42,297 nt of DNA from a virus. Made by a program: the position numbers and the translations under genes. Within the stretch, counting starts at the first letter, position 1, and each line of letters starts with the position of its first letter. The notes beneath the pieces are model-generated. The model worked only from the letters and a program-made list of their open reading frames with translations. It had not been told where the DNA came from and ran no database searches. The stretch spans positions 1 through 42,297 of the IMG/VR virus record IMGVR_UViG_3300007540_000031; one strand, given 5' to 3'. Of this stretch, positions 16,136 through 23,897 are shown one piece after another.

Positions 16136-17697
16136 GAATCTAACTCCTCGCGATATAAATCAACTAATTTAGTATGCGCATCTACCTTACCTTGTAGCAT
16201 TGCATACAGCCTTTTTTCAACATCAGAACCTTGTAGATGAACAACTGTCATTTTGTTCTTTTGTCCTACCCTATCCATCCTAGCAATACACTGTAAATAA
16301 ACCTCTACACTCATAACAGGAGACCAAAACACAACTGTGTCTGCTTTAGTCAATGTCACTCCGTGAGATGCTGATTGTGGTTGTATTACCAAAACTCTAG
16401 GTTCATCCTGAGTTTGAAACTTGTTTATGATGCTTGCCCTTTCAGTGGCAGAGACAGCACCATTAATAACTGAATTTGTAATTTTTTTAGAAATAAGAAA
16501 CTCTGATAAAAATTCTATCGTATGTCTGTAAGGAACAAACAAAAGAATCTTATGGTCAGTATCATCTAATACTTCAAGTAATGCGTTTAGTCTAGGTGAA
16601 ACATCAAACTTAATAGTCTCATGCTCGTCTGTATAAACTGCACCACCAGAGATTTGTAAAAGTTTATTCATTCCTGCTGCAGCGTTTACTGCGGTAACTG
16701 ATTCATCTCCTGTAGCTATAATCATTTGAGTCTTTAATTGTTTGTAGTATTTTTCTACTTGTTTAGTCAAAGGTACAACTCTTGTTTGATACATAACTTC
16801 AGGTAAATCTAGACACTGATCTTTAGCAAATCTTATAGCAGGTTGTAAAGCTTTAAATACAGAATCTTTTGCATTAGGTCTTGGTAGCCATTTAAATCTA
16901 GAGATTTGATACATTACTTTTTCTCTCCACGCAGCTGATAATCTAGGAACTCTATCAGGGCAAATTAACTTACCAAGTCCAAAAGCGTCCATCGGTGATT
17001 GTGATGCAGGTGTGCCTGTCATCATCCATATTCTTGTGTTAGGGCTAAGTATTTTATTTAAGGTCTTCCATCTTACTGTAGTGTGAGATTTATATGCGTT
17101 GCATTCATCAACTATTATTAAATCAAAGTTTGCTTTTTTTATATCGTCTTTAACAATATTAACTCCATCATAATTAATAATAGTAAAATCATAGTCACCC
17201 TCAATAATTGTTTTTCTTTTGTGTGCGGGTCCATAACAAACAACAGCACTTCTATGCATACAAGTATTAAATACATCTCCCTGCCATGCAGAATACATAA
17301 TAGATAGAGGGCATATAATTAATACTTTCTTAATCTTACCTTGTGTCATTAAATAATCAGCAGCCCACAATGCAGAAGAAGTTTTACCTGTACCAGCTTC
17401 ATTAAAACAAAAAGCTTTTTCATTGATACTTAAAAATTCTGCGGTAGTAGCTTGATGGTCAAAAGGTTTATATAGACCTGGATATTTGTAGTCTCTACGA
17501 ATGGGGGAAGGTAAATTATTTTTGAGTCGTACAAGTTTATTTAGTTTAGTCATCTCTTCTAAACCCCAATAAACTAATAGATTGGACACACCGTTTTGTG
17601 AATCTAATATTTCACTTTGCTCTATATTATCTATAATTGTGTTACTTAATTCTATAGGCAAAGCAAGTTTAACTGCTTTATCTTTAACTAATTCCAT
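16132..17697 (-). CDS. SNF2-type superfamily 2 helicase
   Basis: 521 residues. Motif I NEAGTGKTS at about 99-107, motif II DECN at 197-200, motif III MTGTP at 226-230, and C-terminal lobe motifs including VLVIQPQSASHGVTLTKAD, VFWSP and QCIARMDRVGQ (motif VI arginine finger region). The FDHQATTAEFL sequence before motif I corresponds to the Q-motif area. This is the standard phage SNF2/DEAD-like helicase, ATP-driven, acting on DNA in replication, recombination or remodelling. It is the first gene of the operon behind the promoter at 17735-17764. The start ATG is the only sensible one; upstream is GGAAGTT. Confidence 0.85.
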   Translation of the reverse strand: MELVKDKAVKLALPIELSNTIIDNIEQSEILDSQNGVSNLLVYWGLEEMTKLNKLVRLKNNLPSPIRRDYKYPGLYKPFDHQATTAEFLSINEKAFCFNEAGTGKTSSALWAADYLMTQGKIKKVLIICPLSIMYSAWQGDVFNTCMHRSAVVCYGPAHKRKTIIEGDYDFTIINYDGVNIVKDDIKKANFDLIIVDECNAYKSHTTVRWKTLNKILSPNTRIWMMTGTPASQSPMDAFGLGKLICPDRVPRLSAAWREKVMYQISRFKWLPRPNAKDSVFKALQPAIRFAKDQCLDLPEVMYQTRVVPLTKQVEKYYKQLKTQMIIATGDESVTAVNAAAGMNKLLQISGGAVYTDEHETIKFDVSPRLNALLEVLDDTDHKILLFVPYRHTIEFLSEFLISKKITNSVINGAVSATERASIINKFQTQDEPRVLVIQPQSASHGVTLTKADTVVFWSPVMSVEVYLQCIARMDRVGQKNKMTVVHLQGSDVEKRLYAMLQGKVDAHTKLVDLYREELDS

Positions 17698-17734
17698 AAC
17701 TTCCTAACTTAATGTTTCACTTAACTGGATAACT

Positions 17735-17764
17735 ACTATACACCCTAAACTAAAAATAGGTCAA
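17735..17764 (-). promoter_or_regulatory. Sigma70-type promoter for the replication operon
   Basis: On the minus strand, TTGACC (17759-17764) and TATAGT (17735-17740) are separated by 18 bases, matching five of six bases in each consensus hexamer. It lies 38 bases upstream of the helicase ATG and overlaps the stop codon of the preceding gene, so it would give the replication genes their own transcription start. Confidence 0.6.
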
Positions 17765-18102
17765 GTTTTTTTTCTTTTTTTCTTAACTATTTTCTTTTTT
17801 CTTTCTCTAGTGCTTGTTTCTGATACTAATTTTCTTGCAGAGTTTCTTTTAAATGAACGATTTTTAGATTTAGATTGTACAGTTACTCCGTGTGAATTCT
17901 TTCCACCTTTAGATAAGGCTCTTTTATGAGCAATGTCTTTTCCTTCTCTTTTATCTGCTTTACCATTACCATTTTTATCTGGACTTGTTGCGTCCATTTT
18001 TCTACGAGCTCTAGCTCTAGTTGCTCTAGCTTTTTTCTCGTTACGTTTTTTTTCTAATTCCCATTCTCTTTTGTAAGGTCTGGGACTTTTTGTATATGCC
18101 AT
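17761..18102 (-). CDS. Very basic small protein, HNH-derived domain
   Basis: 113 residues, extremely rich in Lys and Arg (ends KKKIVKKKRKKT). The middle has GKDIAHKRALSKGG and VTVQSKSKNRSFKRN, which follows the D-H...L-S-K-G-G...N-R-S layout of HNH nuclease cores but lacks the CxxC zinc pairs. I read it as an HNH-related or degenerate HNH DNA-binding protein common near phage replication genes. It overlaps the upstream HNH gene by 62 bases in another frame; AAGG precedes the ATG. Nuclease activity is uncertain. Confidence 0.55.
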   Translation of the reverse strand: MAYTKSPRPYKREWELEKKRNEKKARATRARARRKMDATSPDKNGNGKADKREGKDIAHKRALSKGGKNSHGVTVQSKSKNRSFKRNSARKLVSETSTRERKKKIVKKKRKKT

Positions 18103-18523
18103 TTTTAGCTACCTTTTTACACCATCGTATAAATTCTCTGACTGTTAAGTCATGTCTAAAAGAGTTTACCGCTCTGCAAACTAATTGAACGTTCTCTATA
18201 TTATACTCTCCTCCTGCAATTATTCTATCTATACTTGCGTTAGTTTTTATGTATAATCCTCTTACTTTTTTGCAAGTTAGTCTTTCACCTGACAATGCAC
18301 ATTTTCCATTTTGTCTATATAAAAGTTCAACTAACTGTTCAGCAGTAAGGTCACCTTTTTTCTTTGATAATAAATGTTTAAAATATAAATTCCAATTACC
18401 TGACAGTCTTATATATTTTTTATTTGCTTTATTAATTTTTCCACATTGAGCTGAACAACATAAGTATTTAGGGTGGTGAGTCATAAACTCTTTACTACAT
18501 ACTATGCAGTTAACTTTATACAT
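18041..18523 (-). CDS. HNH-type endonuclease with N-terminal zinc finger
   Basis: 160 residues. N-terminus CIVCSKEFMTHHPKYLCCSAQC is a zinc-finger-like CxxC...C...C cluster. The C-terminal half has NGKCALSGERLT, then NASIDRI and YNIENVQLVCRAVNSFRHD, the usual layout of phage HNH / endonuclease VII-like proteins (S-I-D-R-I followed by G-Y-x-x-x-N-V). Likely nicks or cuts DNA, and could be a homing-type or replication-associated nuclease. It overlaps the basic HNH-derived gene downstream. The ATG shares its first bases with the end of the RecB-like gene. Confidence 0.7.
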   Translation of the reverse strand: MYKVNCIVCSKEFMTHHPKYLCCSAQCGKINKANKKYIRLSGNWNLYFKHLLSKKKGDLTAEQLVELLYRQNGKCALSGERLTCKKVRGLYIKTNASIDRIIAGGEYNIENVQLVCRAVNSFRHDLTVREFIRWCKKVAKNGIYKKSQTLQKRMGIRKKT

Positions 18524-19194
18524 TAGGTTGGAAAAAATTTAGGTCGATGAAATTCACAACTATCTACTGAACACCATCCACACAAAGGAGTAGGATTAGC
18601 ATCCCATTGATTATAATCATAACTTGTCTCTAATCTTTTTAAAGGTTGTTCAAAAGATTTCCATAATTTATCTATATCTTTTCTATGGTATTCTTCTGTC
18701 AAGAAACTATTTTTTAATACAAATAATAATCCAGCTTTTATTTTAACCACTTCAGGCATATGAGTAAATAACATTATAGCCATTAATTTTAATTGTTTAG
18801 GGTCAGGATATTTATTACTACCTGTTTTGTAATCTACTATATATGCATCAGAACCATCAACAATAACTAAATCTGCTATACCTCTAACCCATCTATTTTT
18901 ATCATTAAAATCGCAGGGTTCTTTATTGTATGTCAATGCCATTTCATATTCACACAACTTATCTCCTTTTATTGCTATCAAAGAGTCTACCATTCCTTTA
19001 AAACGTTGATAATTTTTAGCTAGTTTAACACCATCTCTTACATAGTTTTCTAATGCTGCGTGTACTTCTTTACCATATATCATGGCTTCATTTTCTTTTA
19101 CCGTATAATTTTTAAGTACCCGTATTTCATGGTACTGTTTTGGACAATTTTGATATTGTTTGAGTGATGAGTAACTCCACGTAAAGTCTGCCAT
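18523..19194 (-). CDS. Cas4/RecB-like PD-(D/E)XK exonuclease with probable Fe-S cluster
   Basis: 223 residues. The nuclease core has YGKEVHAALENYV (motif His-containing helix near residue 42), GIADLVIVDG (Asp) and YIVDYKTGS (D-x-K, catalytic), the PD-(D/E)XK signature of the RecB/Cas4 family. C17 (SYSSLKQYQNCPKQY) and three C-terminal Cys (C205, C208, C213 in LCGWCSVDSCEF) match the four-Cys pattern that holds a 4Fe-4S cluster in Cas4 and AddB. Expected role: 5'-3' or 3'-5' processing of DNA ends in recombination or replication. No CRISPR array or Cas1 is seen, so this is a phage recombination nuclease rather than part of an adaptation module. Confidence 0.8.
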   Translation of the reverse strand: MADFTWSYSSLKQYQNCPKQYHEIRVLKNYTVKENEAMIYGKEVHAALENYVRDGVKLAKNYQRFKGMVDSLIAIKGDKLCEYEMALTYNKEPCDFNDKNRWVRGIADLVIVDGSDAYIVDYKTGSNKYPDPKQLKLMAIMLFTHMPEVVKIKAGLLFVLKNSFLTEEYHRKDIDKLWKSFEQPLKRLETSYDYNQWDANPTPLCGWCSVDSCEFHRPKFFPT

Positions 19195-19195
19195 A

Positions 19196-19423
19196 TTAAT
19201 ACTTTACAGTGCCTGTTCTCATATCTATAGATTTAATTAATGTATCTTTAGGAAGATTTATGTACTCTTGAAGTAAACATTTAGAAGCTTTAGCATCAGG
19301 TCGATGAAGTGACATCCACAAATGAGCAATCTTGCACGACTCAAAGTTACCCTGATACTCCCATTTATCCACCGTAGAGCTAGTGCTAATAACTAATACA
19401 AATGCAAATTCAATCATTACCAA
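19196..19423 (-). CDS. Small protein with hydrophobic N-terminus, unknown
   Basis: 75 residues. The first ~15 residues are hydrophobic (MVMIEFAFVLVIST), like a weak signal or anchor, and the rest is soluble with two Cys (FESCKIAH, SKCLLQEY) that could form a disulfide in the periplasm. Overlaps the end of the dioxygenase-like gene by 7 bases, so it is part of the same operon. No family recognised. Confidence 0.45.
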   Translation of the reverse strand: MVMIEFAFVLVISTSSTVDKWEYQGNFESCKIAHLWMSLHRPDAKASKCLLQEYINLPKDTLIKSIDMRTGTVKY

Positions 19424-20067
19424 AATACCTCCAAGTCTCCGTTGCGTCTTACAGTATGTCCTTGTAATGTAATTCTATACTCATTAGGTATATATTCTTT
19501 TAGCCCTGCTATACGATGTACAGTCTCACCATTATGTATAACTAAGTTTCTTTCATTATACTCTAGGTACTGTGGTAAATGAAACTGATCTATATAATCC
19601 ATACCTCCTCCTGATACAGGAAGTCTTATCGGTAATGTAAAAGCATATGTATCTTGACCCTCTAACTCTAAAGTTGCATGTGGATAATCCTGATGCCACT
19701 TTCCTGCTATAGATAAAAATTTAGAATCAGAAGGAAAAATATGAAATCCAGGTAATGCTAAATCATGGGCTAGATAAAGTTCCTCATTAAATACTTGCTT
19801 TAAAACCTTTAACATTTCTTCATAAAGCTCTTCAAATTCACCTAGTAATATATCATTTTGCCATCGAGAGTCTTTGTAATATGCATCGGTTTTACCATCA
19901 AGATAAGCACTGCGGCCTAAAGTAAAGAATGGATATTCAGTTGACCTCGAAATCCATATCTCTCTTAAACTTAATACTTTATTAACTATATCAAAAGTAT
20001 CTATGTCTGTAGGTATTGATGTAAATCCTAAATCAGGCGAATCTTCCCATTCAATTTCTATATCCAT
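19417..20067 (-). CDS. Probable 2-oxoglutarate/Fe(II)-dependent dioxygenase
   Basis: 216 residues. The metal-binding facial triad of this enzyme class is visible: H125-Q-D127 (KWHQDYPHATLE) and distal H184 (NGETVHRIAG), followed 14 residues later by R198 (NEYRITLQGH), the usual 2-oxoglutarate carboxylate ligand. Between them lies the beta-rich YAFTLPIRLPVSGGGMDY. The gene directly follows the C5-cytosine methyltransferase, sharing a base with its stop. Family knowledge: members hydroxylate proteins, nucleobases or small molecules. Context suggests, but does not prove, oxidation of methylcytosine as in TET/JBP-type phage enzymes. Alternatives are a peptide prolyl-hydroxylase-like or PhyH-like enzyme with another substrate. 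Confidence 0.6.
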   Translation of the reverse strand: MDIEIEWEDSPDLGFTSIPTDIDTFDIVNKVLSLREIWISRSTEYPFFTLGRSAYLDGKTDAYYKDSRWQNDILLGEFEELYEEMLKVLKQVFNEELYLAHDLALPGFHIFPSDSKFLSIAGKWHQDYPHATLELEGQDTYAFTLPIRLPVSGGGMDYIDQFHLPQYLEYNERNLVIHNGETVHRIAGLKEYIPNEYRITLQGHTVRRNGDLEVFW

Positions 20068-21458
20068 CAGTTACTCCATTTAGCTTGCCCTAAAATGTGT
20101 TTAATAACATCTACTGTCCATCCATTACCTAACATCTTGTATCGCTGTGTATTAGATACTCCCTCGGTATAGTTATCTGGGACAGTTTGTAAGCGCTCAC
20201 ACTCAACACACGTTAATTTTCTGTAAGTTGGGTGTTCATATCTCATGTAATCATAGTTAGCAGCAGTCAAACAATTACTTTTATCTTTCATATTTCTACC
20301 ACGTCGTGTTTTACTTGAAGGAAAAGTTGCATCAAAACAATCTCCATCTTTTATTTCTGTGTATCCTTTTTTAGTTGCCTCTGCAATAACTAACACATTA
20401 TCTTTCTGTACTGTAGTTAATGAATTAGTTTTCTCATCAGGTCTCATTTCTAATTGTTGTTTTATAGAACCATCCTCTTCATATCTTCCTCTTATTGCTC
20501 CTCCGACTATAAGCATATTTCCATTGCCTGCAGTCCCACCACTTTGAGCAGTAAGAGAGATTCCTTTTCCCTCAGGTGAATATATTCTATCTCCTTGTCC
20601 ACCTTTGTTAACTGTTCCTACTTGTACAGAACCCAACATAACAAGCTGTCTTCTAGATTTAGTTTTATATTGTTTCCAATTAGCACCTTTATAATAATTA
20701 GCGTCTAAGCAATATGATTTATCTCTGTCAACACTTGGTATTTGATATAAGCCTGTTTTTCCACCTTGTCCACCACCATTAGCCATTAATGATTGTGATT
20801 TGTCATCAGTAGAATAAATGCGTGTTGCTTGTGCGGGTTTATTTCCTACGTACCCAACACAACCTTTTTCTTTACCATTTAATTTTACATATGGTTCGGT
20901 GTATTCATTTTCTGTTTCATATTGCAATATATCTTTTAATAAAATATTTTTATCTTCAGGCTGCGTTATGTTAGGGATGTTAGTCCAGTACAATCTGACT
21001 CTGTTCTGTGCAGACAGTAGTGAACTATTTATCATGATAGGTTCTACACCTAAATCTTTAGTGATGATTGCTTGGAATTCTTTCTTCATCCTTACGTTTT
21101 CTAGTAAAAAGTATTTAGGTTTAGTCTCTTTAAGTAATCTAACAAACTCAAAATACAATGCACTACGAGGGTCTTTGAAGTTTAGCTGCTTGCCCGCAAA
21201 AGAAAATCCTTGGCAAGGTGAGCCCCCTATCATAAGGTCTATCTTATCTAACTTTGTACCATCAACTTTAGTTACATCACCTATGTGTATGGTATTAGGA
21301 TAGTTTTTCTTAGCAATTTCCATTGCATATTTATCTACTTCAGAAGCATAGTATTTATTTACTTTTACTCCTAGTCTATCTAATGTTATTTGACCACAAC
21401 TCATTCCATCAAATAGGCTTAACACATTTATCTTAGCAGTCTCCATAGTTTTTAGCAT
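20067..21458 (-). CDS. DNA C5-cytosine methyltransferase with repeated target region
   Basis: 463 residues. All core motifs are present: I VLSLFDGMSCG, IV GGSPCQGFSF (catalytic C82), VI ENV (120-122), VIII QNRVRLYW (151-158), IX RKLTCVECERLQ (413-424) and X LGNGWTVDVI (443-452). The enzyme transfers a methyl group from S-adenosylmethionine to cytosine C5. The region between VIII and IX, which normally holds target recognition, is long and contains five K-x-x-x-L-x-A-like units (see findings). The first ATG (21458) has AAGGAG only 3 bases upstream; a second ATG at 21446 is possible. The gene overlaps the end of DNA polymerase A by 26 bases. No partner restriction enzyme is seen, so self-protection or base modification is more likely than restriction. 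Confidence 0.9.
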   Translation of the reverse strand: MLKTMETAKINVLSLFDGMSCGQITLDRLGVKVNKYYASEVDKYAMEIAKKNYPNTIHIGDVTKVDGTKLDKIDLMIGGSPCQGFSFAGKQLNFKDPRSALYFEFVRLLKETKPKYFLLENVRMKKEFQAIITKDLGVEPIMINSSLLSAQNRVRLYWTNIPNITQPEDKNILLKDILQYETENEYTEPYVKLNGKEKGCVGYVGNKPAQATRIYSTDDKSQSLMANGGGQGGKTGLYQIPSVDRDKSYCLDANYYKGANWKQYKTKSRRQLVMLGSVQVGTVNKGGQGDRIYSPEGKGISLTAQSGGTAGNGNMLIVGGAIRGRYEEDGSIKQQLEMRPDEKTNSLTTVQKDNVLVIAEATKKGYTEIKDGDCFDATFPSSKTRRGRNMKDKSNCLTAANYDYMRYEHPTYRKLTCVECERLQTVPDNYTEGVSNTQRYKMLGNGWTVDVIKHILGQAKWSN

Positions 21459-23295
21459 ACGCTCCTTCGCAAGTTATCGGACAATCTTTAGCCCAGTCTG
21501 GCGGCTTAGACATTTCTTCCATTATATAATTTAAAGCTTCATCCTTTTCTTTCTCTGATGCTACACATACAATAGCGTCATGTACTGTTAACACAGGTCT
21601 ATATTTGTGGCTGATAGCGACCATCTGCTCACCAATAATAATGCGAGCCAATGCTTGAACCACATTCTCAACTATTGAACCTCCCCATGTACCTACCTTA
21701 CCTCTCCTACTTTTATATACATATCCTCCCTTTAATTCAGAGGTGTCCCACTCTAGTTCAGGATAATATATGTATAACCCATTAGGTAACTTTAATCCTT
21801 TAGGTGTAACTAATACTGCTTCTTTTTGTCCTATATAATATTCAGGTTTATCTTCAGGCCATGACGCAATGTCTGCCAAAGCACCATCACAATCTCGCCA
21901 CAGCTGAACTACTTTATCGTTTAACTCTCTGTATAAATTAACTAATCGTTGACACTCAGTCTCGGATAAATCTGCACCTCCAAGTTTTAGTACGTTCTGC
22001 AGCTTCATCGCACCTGTGCCATACCCTAATCCGAGAATACAAGTCTTACCAACAAACCTTTCTATCTTATCTGCTTTAGTTAACTTACGGTTGTATACCT
22101 TACTCGCAAACTCTAGGTAAACATCTCGCCCTTCTCTAAACCATTGAGTAACATCTTCTTGCCCTGCTAACCAAACTAATACTCGTGCCTCTATCTGTGA
22201 ACTATCTACATTCATAATAACACTATCATCTGGTGGGATCAAGGCTTGCTTCAACGCTTTCTTCTTTGCATCTCTTGATGGTAAGTTTTGAAAGTTAACT
22301 TTGTCTGAACCTGACCAACGCCCCGTGTGTGCTCCATAATATTTTAAAGGAATAGGTAACATGCCTTTATTCCTAGCACCAATGCCTATAAAACGTTCTA
22401 TTCTTGATTCTTCTATAGTAGATTTTGTACCAAGACGTACGGCACAAAGGTCTTGAATGAAAGGGTCTTCATGTTGTTGTAAATTAATAAACCCTTCATC
22501 TGTTTTAGCTAAAGCATACGTTTGTTTACCTGTTACAGGAGATTCTTTTAAAGGTGTGTTTACTCCCAACTCTTCTAACAACTCAGCAAACTGATTATTA
22601 CTTGCTAATTTCTTTCTAACTTCTTCCTCACTATCACATTTAAGTTTTGCTTTTAACCCTGATAGTAACCCTTCTTTTTCTTTTTTTACTTCATCAAGTC
22701 TTTCTAATAATAATGCATCATCAACTTGTAATAAAGGTTGAGTAAACATTCTTATAGTTAAATCAATAAGTTTTAATTCTCCAGGAGGAAAGTTTTGTAT
22801 GATTATATTAAATAAACTATAGGTTAACTCCGTATCGTTTTTACAGTATTCACCATACCTATGAAGTTCATAAGGTTGAAAGTCCTCTAATCGTTTACCT
22901 TTCGCATCGAGAACTTCTGTTCCTTTTGCCCCCAGATTATAACGTTCAGCTAATGCTTTAAGTGAGCCGCCCGCATTTGTTCCGTGCAATGCTCTAGCAA
23001 TACAAAGAGTATCAAAATAAACTTTAGGTATTATATTAAATACCCATGCTAAGATAGCCCCATCAAACATCATATTGTGACACACTAACGAGGCCCTATC
23101 CCAGGCAATAGTGTTTAGCACATCTTGAAGTTCCTCTCGTGTTCCTGTATACCACTTTGTCTTACTATCATTAATCTTTATAGATAGACCTATGACTTGG
23201 AACATAGGAGATTTTATATATTCTTCTGTAGTTAACTTATTAAGACCATAGCCTGTATCATAAAATGTTTCAAAATCAATCGTTATTAGATTCAA
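21433..23295 (-). CDS. polA: Family A DNA polymerase with 3'-5' exonuclease domain
   Basis: 620 residues. Exonuclease motif ITIDFETF (D7, E9) opens the protein. Polymerase motif A is NVDSSQIEARV near 361, motif B ERFVGKTCILGLGYG near 408-425, motif C TVHDAIV near 573. No 5'-nuclease domain, as usual in phage enzymes. At the position equivalent to E. coli Pol I F762 the residue is Leu (K-T-C-I-L-G-L-G-Y-G). The start codon is TTG at 23293-23295, preceded by GAAAGGAAAAAC; no ATG fits because the next upstream small gene overlaps. It copies the phage genome together with the primase-helicase. Confidence 0.93.
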   Translation of the reverse strand: MNLITIDFETFYDTGYGLNKLTTEEYIKSPMFQVIGLSIKINDSKTKWYTGTREELQDVLNTIAWDRASLVCHNMMFDGAILAWVFNIIPKVYFDTLCIARALHGTNAGGSLKALAERYNLGAKGTEVLDAKGKRLEDFQPYELHRYGEYCKNDTELTYSLFNIIIQNFPPGELKLIDLTIRMFTQPLLQVDDALLLERLDEVKKEKEGLLSGLKAKLKCDSEEEVRKKLASNNQFAELLEELGVNTPLKESPVTGKQTYALAKTDEGFINLQQHEDPFIQDLCAVRLGTKSTIEESRIERFIGIGARNKGMLPIPLKYYGAHTGRWSGSDKVNFQNLPSRDAKKKALKQALIPPDDSVIMNVDSSQIEARVLVWLAGQEDVTQWFREGRDVYLEFASKVYNRKLTKADKIERFVGKTCILGLGYGTGAMKLQNVLKLGGADLSETECQRLVNLYRELNDKVVQLWRDCDGALADIASWPEDKPEYYIGQKEAVLVTPKGLKLPNGLYIYYPELEWDTSELKGGYVYKSRRGKVGTWGGSIVENVVQALARIIIGEQMVAISHKYRPVLTVHDAIVCVASEKEKDEALNYIMEEMSKPPDWAKDCPITCEGAYAKNYGDC

Positions 23296-23434
23296 GTTTT
23301 TCCTTTCGTTTTTGATTTTTACACAACCCTTTTAAATCTCTTGTATGTGTACACCACCACTTTTTATAAAAAAATTTCGCAGGGCTTCCACATACATGAC
23401 ACACTCTTTTAGTTTTATTATAGTTTGTTGGCAT
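23276..23434 (-). CDS. Tiny 52-residue zinc-finger-like protein
   Basis: ATG at 23434, TGA at 23276-23278. The translation contains RVCHVCGSPAKFFYKKWWC then THTRDLKGLC, a CxxC...C...C pattern that could bind one zinc, and ends with a basic tail. It overlaps the last bases of the upstream 64-residue zinc-finger gene and runs 20 bases into the polymerase gene, whose TTG start lies inside it in another frame. This packing and the paired zinc motif in the neighbour support it being a real gene. Function unknown. Confidence 0.6.
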   Translation of the reverse strand: MPTNYNKTKRVCHVCGSPAKFFYKKWWCTHTRDLKGLCKNQKRKEKLESNND

Positions 23435-23612
23435 AAAGCATATGCTCGTCTCGACACTCAGCTGAACACCATCGTCTTTTATCTTTTACAGGTTTACTAC
23501 ACCAAATACACTTCCCACTATCATTTTCCTCAACAGATATATCAACGCTTTTTAATGTGGCATCTAACTGTTTCTGTACCTCATCGTTGGCTATATCTAT
23601 TTCATCAGACAT
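23418..23612 (-). CDS. Small zinc-finger protein
   Basis: 64 residues. Acidic N-terminal half (MSDEIDIANDEVQKQL) and a C-terminal zinc-finger GKCIWCSKPVKDKRRWCSAEC followed by RDEH: CxxC plus CxxxC with nearby His. It resembles a treble-clef or HNH-like zinc knuckle without catalytic residues. Its ATG overlaps the stop of the upstream 72-residue gene. Probably binds nucleic acid or protein; the specific role is unknown. Confidence 0.6.
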   Translation of the reverse strand: MSDEIDIANDEVQKQLDATLKSVDISVEENDSGKCIWCSKPVKDKRRWCSAECRDEHMLYANKL

Positions 23613-23830
23613 TAATATATTCCTTTACCCCACGGAGTAGATTTTATTCTTTGTTTATCTGTCATTTTAGGTGGTAGTTTTAACAGTCCATCTTTTTCCC
23701 ATCTTTCCAATATTGAAACTGCACACCCTGCATACTGAGCTACTCGTGCTCTCGGTGCTTTGGGTTTTAACGTCATATAATCTTTCGCTCTTCGTAACAT
23801 TGTTTCTTTGTCTTCCTTTGAATATGGCAC
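23612..23830 (-). CDS. Small helix-turn-helix-like protein (GTG start)
   Basis: 72 residues, initiated by GTG at 23828-23830 with AAAGGA six bases upstream. Residues about 25-50 (PRARVAQYAGCAVSILERWE) resemble a helix-turn-helix (R-V-A-x-Y-A-G-C-A-V-S-I-L-E-R-W) and the C-terminus is basic (DKQRIKSTPWGKG). A perfect TATAAT sits just upstream at 23844-23849. A DNA-binding regulatory role is likely but the target is unknown; the TCACTATCACA element at 23856 lies immediately upstream. Confidence 0.55.
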   Translation of the reverse strand: MPYSKEDKETMLRRAKDYMTLKPKAPRARVAQYAGCAVSILERWEKDGLLKLPPKMTDKQRIKSTPWGKGIY

Positions 23831-23843
23831 TCACTATCCTTTC

Positions 23844-23849
23844 ATTATA
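23844..23849 (-). promoter_or_regulatory. -10 box upstream of the 72-residue HTH-like gene
   Basis: Minus-strand TATAAT, 13 bases ahead of the GTG start with AAAGGA between. No convincing -35 hexamer is present at 16-18 bases; instead the composite repeat at 23856-23887 occupies that place, as expected for an activator-dependent or unusual promoter. The AUG-proximal position would leave a leader of only a few bases. Confidence 0.4.
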
Positions 23850-23855
23850 AATTAC

Positions 23856-23895
23856 TCACTATCACAAGGTAGGTAGAAACTGGCGACGCACGTAG
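23856..23895. repeat. Composite intergenic repeat, copy 1
   Basis: TCACTATCACA (23856-23866), AGGTAGGTAG, AAACTGGCGAC (23877-23887) and CACGTAG (23889-23895). The same modules recur at 31.3 and 32.3 kb, 7-8 kb away, and nowhere in the same form inside long coding regions. Confidence 0.75.
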
Positions 23896-23897
23896 CT

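Noticed and set aside
18523-19194. Cas4-like gene as part of a phage CRISPR system
   Set aside because: No Cas1/Cas2, no repeat-spacer array and no leader are visible; such nucleases are common phage recombination enzymes.
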